Assembly (NCBI GenBank): GCA_009823505.1
Contig: VZQC01000392.1
Coordinates: 1,653,186-1,717,185, forward strand
Origin: Rhizomys pruinosus
Lineage: Eukaryota > Chordata > Mammalia > Rodentia > Spalacidae
Length of the DNA: 64,000 nucleotides
Direction of reading: 5' to 3'
Part shown: piece by piece, positions 55,994 through 64,000 of the stretch
Numbering within the stretch: the first letter of the stretch is position 1
Layout of the letters: each line of letters begins with the position of its first letter
Notes under the pieces: model-generated
The model's database searches: none
What the model saw: only the letters and a program-made list of their open reading frames with translations
Told to the model about the DNA's origin: nothing
Position numbers and translations under genes: made by a program

Positions 55994-58630
55994 TTTAAAC
56001 CAATTATTCTCTACTAAACTTAAAAGAAATTGATAGACCATCTTGAGGAGCGGGCTCTACTTCCTTGGGCTCTCTCCATTCAAACAGACAGATTTGGTAA
56101 AGTGCTAGTGAAATGGAATCTTGCTTGCTCCACACGGTCATCTTTGTATGAATCTGGTGGTATGGAGTTTTGTTTTTGGGTAATTTTTTTTCTAGTGGCC
56201 CCCCCACTCCATGGTTTTCTTTTGTTTTTTTGTTGTTTTTGTATGTTGTTTTGTAATAACGTTTTTAGCTGATGTTCATGAAGAGAGTGAATACTTAGAG
56301 CTGTGTCATACCATCCTTTGGGCCCTCTGCTAGAAAAGTAGAATCAAGACTCAAATAACGCCTTGAATCCTTTAACCTTTACAATATAGGAAAGTACGTA
56401 TCATAGCCTTCGTGAATGTACAATATTTGTACTGCTCTTTTTTAAATTTTTTTATTTTTGATGTATGAGTATATGGTCTGCATGTAGGTTTGTGCACCCG
56501 TGTTGGCAAGCTGCGGATGTCAGAAGAGGCGTCGATTCCCTGAACTGGAGTTAGTTAAAGTGGTTCTCACCCATGTGGGTGCTGGGGATCGACCTGGGTC
56601 TTCTGCAAGAGCAATCAGCGCTCTTAACGCTAAGCATCTCTCAGCCCCTGTACTGCTTTTGATGCATAGTAGTGACCGTGATTTATCAGAGCTGGTTTTA
56701 ATGATGTTACTCAGAATGCTTTCTTTCCAGATGATGATTGAGAAAGCTAATAAAAAAAATCAATGGTGTAGGTACCCAAAAAAAGTAAACGACTGTGCTG
56801 TTTTCTGTGATTTATTTTTTTACTTTATTTTTGTTAATGGCATGTGCTAGATGTCTCTACAATTTTGTTCAAATGACTTGATGGAACTGAGAAGTGCTGC
56901 TGCATTGATGCATAACATCTGCTATTATTGGTCTTTATATAAATATAAATATTACATATATAATTTGAATTTTGGGGAACTTTAGCTGTGCTGTCGATTT
57001 TGGAAAAAAATGTTCCCATTTACATGTTGAGCTGGCATTGTACAGAAATTAACAGCCATATAGGTGTAGAAATGGCAAACTTATTTTTTTCCCATTAGTA
57101 CAAGGGTAAGGCCATGCATTAAATATGTAAGGTCTTACTATGTGGGTTTGATTACAGAAACTAATATTCTTAATTTTAAAAAAGAATGGGGCTGGAGAGA
57201 TGGCCTAGTGGTTAAGAACGCCGACCGCATCTTACAGAGGACCGGGTTCATCCCCAGCACCCACATGGCGCCGAGAACATCCAAAACTCACATTCCAGAG
57301 AAAACTTCAGTTCCCGGGGAATCCGACACTCTTCTGACCTCTGCGGCATTGCACGACACGGGTGCACAAACCTACAAAAAAAAAAAAAAAAAAAAAAAAA
57401 AAATTAAAATAAAATATTTTTAAAAAAAAGAAATGGATGAATATCTGAAATCATGGGAACCAAGCTTAACCAAGAAGAGTCAACAGTTAAACAGACCCAA
57501 TAACATAAGAGGTTCTACAACCAATATAATTCAGTTACTCAAAGGATAAGACAGAGGAAATCTCCCAAATTCCTTCTAAGAAGCAGCATCACTTTAATAC
57601 CCAAAACCAGGCAAAGATTACAACTAAAAAGAGAACTAAAAACCCATAACCTTAGATATATGCAAAAATTTCTTGCAAATCACAAACAGATACACATCAA
57701 AAAGGTTATTACCAACCATGATCAAGTTGGTTTTACTTCCAGGTACAGGATGGTTCAACCTATGTAAGTCAATAAATTTCATAAATATATGAAATGGACT
57801 CAAAGAAAAACTACATGGTCATCTCCATTGAGAAGAAAAAGGTCTTTGATAAATTATCACTGCTTTATGTTTTAAACTCCTAGAGGGAATTAGACTGGAG
57901 GGAAACATCCTCAACATAAATTAAAGCTTTATACACAAACCCACAGCCCAACACCATCCTAAAGGGAGAAAAATTAGACGCATTCTCTTTAAAGTCAGGA
58001 ACTTGACCATGCTGCACACTACCACATCCTTTTCAATATAGTGTAATACTCTTGCTTAGAGCAATATAAGACAAGAAAAGGAATTAAAGGTACTAATTAG
58101 AAAGGAGGAGGTCAAATATATATCTTTTTGCAAACAACTTGATATTACACCTAAGTGTGGACATGTGAAGGCTTGCATGTGCCTGGCACATGAGCTGACT
58201 TGTTTGCCGCATATCCTTTCTGGGTTGCCCACACAGCTAGGTGACGCATGATTATGTACAGGTCTAGCACTGGCCATTGGGAGGTGATTCATACAATGAG
58301 GGCTGTTGTCCCAAAGCCAGAATAAATTAATCTTGGACCACCTGAATGAGGCCTCCAGGTTGTTTTTGCGTGATAATTTTCTTACCCACCTAAATCATGA
58401 CATGTTGATTTCAGTAGCTTTTTCAGCTTTGTCCCATCTTGGGGCTTGTTCACTTGACCGACTGGGTGGTTACGAAACAGCCTCTGGCCAGGGGTTCATC
58501 ACATGTGGAAGCCACAGAGGCAACAGCTTCTTGGATGGGTGTGGCTGCAGAGTTACCAATTTCCAGCCACAGATGTGTGCCCATGAGGCCATCAGCTTCG
58601 TGGGTGTGTGTGAGAAGGCCATCAGCCTAG

Positions 58631-58636
<6 letters not shown>
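55994..58636 (+). repeat. Error-like partial copy of 50808-53495
   Basis: Carries the same order as 50808-53495: L1-C stub, retroposed UTR fragment with antisense B2 (56450-56648), sense B2 (57188-57405), L1-C reverse-transcriptase part and LTR start. It has dense one- and two-base indels, usually at homopolymers (for example 'accgggttcatcccc' in place of 'acccgggttcaatcccc'). At sites where the two clean copies differ it agrees with the 61.1-63.8 kb copy ('ctctgcgg', 'gacat'). It ends in a poly(A) that opens into the L1-B tail. Confidence 0.9.
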
Positions 58637-58669
<33 letters not shown>

Positions 58670-58730
58670 ATGACCTACTCAAAGATGGATTAAAGAGCTG
58701 AATAGACTCTTCATCAGTGAGGAATTAAAG

Positions 58731-59294
58731 ATGACTGAGAAACATCTTAAAAAATGTTCAACATCATTAATAATTAAGGAAATTCAAGTTAAATCCACTC
58801 TCAGATATCATCTCACTCCAATACGACTAGCTAAGATCAAGAAAACAAAAGACAACAGATGCTGGAGAGGTTGTGGGGAAAGGAAAACACTCATCCACTG
58901 CTGGTGGGAATTTAAACTTGTACAACCATTATGGAAAGCAGTGTGGAGAACCCTTAAAAGACTCGGAATGAGCCTACCACCTGACCCAGTCATACCATTC
59001 CTGGGTATATACACCAAAGACTCATCCTACCACAAAAGTACATGCACATCCATGTTTATTACAGATCTCTTCACAATAGTGAAGAGCTGGAACCAACCCA
59101 AATGCCCCTCAACAGACAAGTGGATGACAAAAATGTGGTACATCTACAAAATGAAGTACTATTCAGCGGTAAAGAAAGATGGCATTATGAACTTTGTAGG
59201 TAAATGGATGGAGCTCAAAGCCATTATACTGAGTGAAGTAACACAGTCCCAGAAAGACAAATGGAGAATGGTTTCCCTCATTTGTGGATGCTAA
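58731..59294 (+). pseudogene. L1-B ORF2 C-terminal end, second copy, open for 187 codons
   Basis: Covers the end of ORF2: the cysteine motif reads 'CWRGCGERKTLIHCWWEF', so the last Cys of C-x3-C-x7-H-x4-C is Phe. It ends 'SLICGC' then stop at 59292-59294. It is the longest L1 frame without interruption in this part and shows that the frame breaks in the 48.3-49.0 kb copy are recent or artefactual. As a lone fragment it has no function. Confidence 0.85.
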
Positions 59295-59564
59295 CACCAA
59301 ATCCCCCAGACGAAAGTCAAGCTGAATGACAATATTGTTGTATTTCTGTTTATCTGAAAGAAACTATGTTGTTATAATGTGAATCTCTCACCAGGCTTTA
59401 GAATCCACCCATCAATTATTCTTGGACTCTGTAATTACTGTATATGAGTGAAGAGTATGTATCCATATTTTAGAGTAACATAAAATTAATGGAGGAAAAT
59501 GTGAATTCCTAATCATAAAAAAAAGAGAAAGTGCAGGACAGTTATGGCAGAATGCATGATCTGG

Positions 59565-59618
59565 AGGGGGATGGGATGGGATGGGATGGGGTGGGGTGGG
59601 GTGGGGTGGGGTGGGGAA
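59565..59618. repeat. G-rich (GGGAT)n(GGGGT)n, second copy
   Basis: Three regular 'gggat' units followed by five 'ggggt' units. More regular than the copy at 49222-49277. Confidence 0.92.
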
Positions 59619-61586
59619 AGGGAAATATGCCTAAACTGAATTGAAAAATGATGTATAAAATACACAAAACATCAATTAAAAATGGAGATTAAAAAAATAA
59701 GCAGAGCAGAGAATCTTGTGGGAAGTATCTCCTCAGGATCAGCACACAGAATCTGTGATCCAGAGTGAGCCAAGTCTGCAACTCAGGCTGACTGCTGAAC
59801 TTGGATAAGCATATGTGGTGGTGTGGTGTTCAGTCTCCAAAGTAGGATAATCCAATAGGAAGATGAAAGTCAAAAGGAGCAAGCCAGTAAGCAACATTCC
59901 TTCCTGGTCTGTGCTCCAGGTTTTGGTGCTGAGTTCCTGCCTTGGCTTCCCTTAAGGATGGACTGAGAGCTAAGCTGTTTCACTGAAGGAAACAAAACCC
60001 ATCTTTTTGATGTCGGCAAGAAACTCATCTCACTTTCAAGGACAGGCACTATCATCCTAAAGTGAAAGAATGGAAAAAAATATTCCAAGCAAATGGCACT
60101 TTATAAGCAGGAGTCGCTATTCTAATATCAGATAAAATATACTTCAAACTAAAACTAATCAGAAGAGGTTAAGAGGGTCACTTCATTCTTATCAAAGGAA
60201 CAATTAACCAGGAAGATATCACAATCACGAATTTATATGAAACAAACTGGTGCACCAAACTTAATAAACACTACAGGAGTTTAAGGGACAGATTAAGTCC
60301 AGCACACTAGTAGCAGGGGACTTCAATACTCCATTGTGTCCATTAGACAGGTCAACCAGACAAAGAATAAACAGAGAGAATCTGAACTGAACAATATGAT
60401 ACACCAAATGGACCTAACAGATATCTACCGAGTATTTCACCCAAACACCAAAGAATAAACTCTTGATCAGCACCCCATGGAACTTTCTCCAAAATCGACC
60501 ACATACTGGGATACAGAACAAATCTCAACAAATTCAAAAAAAAATTGAAATAATTCCATGCATTCTATTAGACCACGATGCAATAAAGCTTAATATCAAC
60601 AGAAGAAGAAGCCCTAGTAAATTCAGGAACTCATGGAGATTAAACAACACACTCCCGAACAATGAATGGGTCAAGGAAGAAATTAAGAAAGAAATAAAAG
60701 TATTCCTGGAATTAAACAAACCCAACTATGCAACATTACAAAACCTCTAGGACACTTTAAAAGCAGTCCTAAGAGGGAAATTTATAGTTCAAAGTGCCTA
60801 CATTAAAAAAAACAACAACAACAACAGAAAGAGCACAAATAAACCACTTAACTTTGCAACTCAAAACACTTGAAAGAAAAGAACAAATGCATCCCAGACA
60901 AGAAATAACAAAAATCAGAGCAGAGATTAATGAAATAGAAACAAAGAAAACAACACACACACACACCCAAAAAGAAAAAACCAGAAAGTTTCTTTGAAAG
61001 GATAAACAAGATAGACCCTCAGACCCTTAGCCCAGCTTACCAAAAGAAAGAAAGAGGAACTCCAAATCAACAAAATTAGAGATGAAAGGGGAAACATTAC
61101 AGTAGACAAAAAAAGTTCCAGAACATTATGCAGGAATACTTTAAAAATCTATACTCTACTAAACTTAAAAGAAATTGATGAAGCATTGAAGCTGGGCATC
61201 TACTTCCTTGGAGCTCTCTCCATTCAAACAGCACAGATTTGGTAAAGTGCTAGTGAAATTGAATCTTGCTTGCTTCCACACGGTCATCTTTGTATGAATC
61301 TGGTGGTTATGGAGTTTTGTTTTAGGGTAATTTTTTTTCCTAGTGCCCCCCCACCTCCATGGTTTTCTTTTGTTTTGTTTGTTTTTGTATGTTTTGTTTT
61401 TTAATAACAGTTTTTAGCTGATGTTCATGAAGAGAGTGAATACTTAGAGCTGTGTCATACCATCCTTTGGGCCCTCTGCTAGAAAAGTAGAATCAAGACT
61501 CAAATAACGCCTTGAATCCTTTACTATTACAGATATAGGAAAGTACTGTATCATGCCTTTGTGAATGTAAAATATCTTGTACCTGC

Positions 61587-61809
61587 TTTTTTAAATTTTT
61601 TTATTTCTTGTATGTATGAGTATATGGTCTGCATGTAGGTTTGTGCACCCGTGTTGTGCAATGCTGCGGATGTCAGAAGAGGGCGTCGGATTCCCCTGGA
61701 ACTGGAGTTAAAGGTGGTTCTCAGCCGCCATGTGGGTGCTGAGGATCGAACCCTGGTCTTCTGCAAGAGCAATCAGCGCTCTTAACCGCTAAGCCATCTC
61801 TCCAGCCCC
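61587..61809 (-). mobile_element. B2-type SINE, antisense (second copy)
   Basis: Same insertion as 51245-51467, with identical flanks. Confidence 0.94.
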
Positions 61810-62360
61810 TGTACCTGCTTTTTGATGCATAGTAGTGACCGTGATTTATCAGAGCTGGTTTTAATGATGTTACTCAGAATGCTTTCTTTCCAGATGATGA
61901 TTGAGAAGCTAATAAAAAAGAATTGGTGTCAGGTACCACAAAAGTAACAGAACTGTGCTGTTTTCTGTGATTTTATTTTTTACTTTATTTTTGTTAATGG
62001 CATGTGCTAGATGTCTCTACAATTTTGTTCAAATGACTGTAGAACCTGGCAAACCTGTTGCTGCTATTGATGCATAAACTACTGCTATTATTGGTCTTTT
62101 ATATAAATATAAATATATACATATATAATTTGAATTTTGGGGAAAACTTTAGCTGTGCTGTCGATTTTGGAAAAAAATGTATCCCAGTTTACCATGTTGA
62201 GCTGGCATTGTACAGAAATTAACAGCCATATAGGTGTAGAAATGGCAAACTTATTTTTTTCCCATTAGTACAAGGGTAAGGCCATGCATTAAATATGTAA
62301 GGTCTTATCTATGTGGGTTTGATTACAGAAACTAATATTCTCTAATTTTAAAAAAGAAAT

Positions 62361-62603
62361 GGGGCTGGAGAGATGGCCTAGTGGTTAAGAACGCCGACCG
62401 CTCTTACAGAGGACCCGGGTTCAATCCCCAGCACCCACATGGCGGCCGAGAACCATCCAAAACTCCAATTCCAGGAGAACTTCAGTTCCAGGGGAATCCG
62501 ACACCCTCTTCTGACCTCTGCGGCATTGCACGACACGGGTGCACAAACTTGCATGCAGACAGTACATTTATACACATACAAAATTAAATAAAATATTTTT
62601 AAA
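62361..62603 (+). mobile_element. B2-type SINE, sense (second copy)
   Basis: Same insertion as 52020-52262. It differs by 'ctctgcgg' against 'ctccgcgg' and by the length of a T/A run. Confidence 0.94.
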
Positions 62604-63348
62604 AAAAAAGAAATGGATGAATATCTGAAATCATGGGACTCACCAAAGCTTAACCAAGAAGAGATCAACAGTTTAAACAGACCCATAACATAAGAGGTTC
62701 TACAACCAATATTACTTAAGTTACTCAAAAGGATAGAAGACAGAGGGAAATCTCCCAAATTCCTTCTAAGAAGCCAGCATCACTTTAATACCAAAACCAG
62801 GCAAAGATACAACTAAAAAAGAAAACTGTAACCCATAACCTTAGTATATATGCAAAATTTCTTGCAAATCACAAACAGATACACATCAAAAAGGTTATCC
62901 ACCATGATCAAGTTGGTTTTATTCCAGAGATACATGGATGGTTCAACATATGTAAGTCAATAAATGTCATAAATTATGTAAATGGACTCAAAGATAAAAA
63001 CTACATGGTCATCTCCATTGATGAAGAAAAGGTCTTTGATAAAATTTATCATGCCTTTATGTTTAAACTCCTAGAGGGAATTAGACTGGAGGGAACATTC
63101 CTCAACATAATTAAAGCTATATACAACAAACCCACAGCCAACACCATCCTAAATGGAGAAAAATTAGACGCATTCTCTTTAAAGTCAGGAACTTGACCAT
63201 GCTGCACACTATCCACATTCCTTTTCAATATAGTGCTTAATACTCTTGCTAGAGCAATAAGACAAGAAAAGGAAATTAAAGGAGTACTAATTAGAAAGGA
63301 GGAGGTCAAATTATCTCTTTTTGCAAACAACTTGATATTACACCTAAG

Positions 63349-64000
63349 TGTGGACATGTGAAGGCTTGCATGTGCCTGGCACCATGAGCTGACTTGTTCA
63401 CCTGCATGTCCCTTTCTGGGTCTGCCCCACCAGCTGGGGTGACGCATGATTATGTACAGGTCTAGCACTGGCCATTGGGAGGTGATATCATACAATGAGG
63501 GCTGTCTGTCCCAAGCCAGAATAAATTGAATCTTGGACCACCTGACTGAGGCCTCCAGGTTGTTTTTGCGTGCATAATTTCCTTACCCACATAAATCATG
63601 AAACTGTTGACCTTTCAGCTAGCTTTTCAGTTTGTCCCATCTTGGGGCTGGTTCACTTGACCGACTGGGTGGTTACGAAACAGCCTCTGGCCAGGGGTTC
63701 ATTCACATGTGGAAGCCACAGAGGCAACAGCTTCCTGGCCGGGTGTGGCTGCAGAGTTACCAATTTTCCAGCCACATGTGTGCCCATGAGGCCATCAGCT
63801 TCGTGGGTGTGTGTGAGAAGGCCATCAGCCTAGACATAGGTCTAGCCGTGAGGGCATCCATCTTTTTTTTTTTTAACCTTAAATATGTTTAATAGCAAAC
63901 AATTTAGATGAACTTCTATTATTCTAAAATATCTAATTTACTTTGTATGATTATATATCCATTGTTATATCTATAATACACTTAAAACAATTATATAATT
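63349..64000 (+). mobile_element. Solo LTR-like element, second copy, partial
   Basis: Starts 'tgtggacatg' after 'cctaag', as at 53008, and includes the start of the nested poly(T) insertion at about 63865. Cut by the window end. Confidence 0.72.

Larger units (their letters stand above)
58665..64000 (+). repeat. Long duplicated segment, copy 2
   Basis: Matches 48340-53660 in order at an offset of 10341-10343 from about 49.3 kb on. By eye there are only about a dozen substitutions or single-base gaps in the 4.3 kb compared. It runs off the window end at the position equivalent to about 53659. Confidence 0.95.
59990..64000 (+). mobile_element. L1-C, second copy, truncated by window end
   Basis: Same interruptions as the first copy: retroposed UTR fragment (about 61182-62351), antisense B2 (61587-61809), sense B2 (62361-62603), LTR start at about 63349 after 'cctaag'. 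Reverse-transcriptase motif again 'FANNL'. Confidence 0.85.

Overview
The window looks like nuclear DNA from a mouse-related (myomorph) rodent. The sequence shows tRNA-derived B2-type SINEs, 7SL-derived B1 SINEs and several generations of LINE-1 elements; together these are characteristic of that group. The B2 copies share a long 3' half containing a 'cattgcacgacacgggtgca' block that I do not associate with mouse, rat or hamster B2. I therefore infer a muroid or near-muroid outside those genera; the species is not determined. I see no CpG island, no recognisable cellular protein-coding exon, no structural RNA gene, no CRISPR array and no prokaryotic or viral operon. The open frames are short and almost all belong to decayed LINE-1 or to repeat sequence.

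Layout. Positions 1-3560 and 10290-12380 hold several copies of an interspersed repeat family I cannot name, in direct and inverted order, with a B2 and an L1 tail inside. Positions 3600-31370 are mostly unassigned intergenic or intronic DNA. They are sprinkled with B1, B2 and B3/B4-like SINEs, rodent LTR-like repeats, old L1 pieces, microsatellites, a 300 bp polypyrimidine tract (24.5 kb) and a 300 bp polypurine tract (26.5 kb). Positions 31377-37255 are a full-length but broken L1 (L1-A). Its 5' region has a 222 bp repeat unit carrying a TATA-like box. Positions 37930-39788 are an older L1 3' end. Positions 39790-42600 are an antisense L1 whose 5' part is inverted. Positions 43301-49349 are a second full-length dead L1 (L1-B) with a different, 102 bp monomer promoter array and a perfect 16 bp target-site duplication. 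Positions 49650-55835 are an older truncated L1 (L1-C). It has been invaded by a retroposed untranslated-region fragment, two B2s, two B1s and an LTR with a 6 bp target-site duplication.

From about 48.34 kb to the end the sequence repeats itself at an offset of about 10.34 kb with only a handful of substitutions. A third, error-like partial copy sits at 55994-58636, and all visible joins fall in poly(A) tracts. I read this as most likely a false tandem duplication (two haplotypes or noisy gap-fill) rather than biology.

No genes work together here. The functional content is that of transposons: L1 supplies reverse transcriptase and endonuclease in trans, and B1, B2 and the retrocopy are its substrates. 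Every L1 copy seen is disabled. The most unusual signals are the unnamed repeat family, the two unrelated L1 promoter types, a premature amber codon at the same ORF1 position in both full-length L1s, and a 43 bp inverted repeat at 29.6-29.9 kb.
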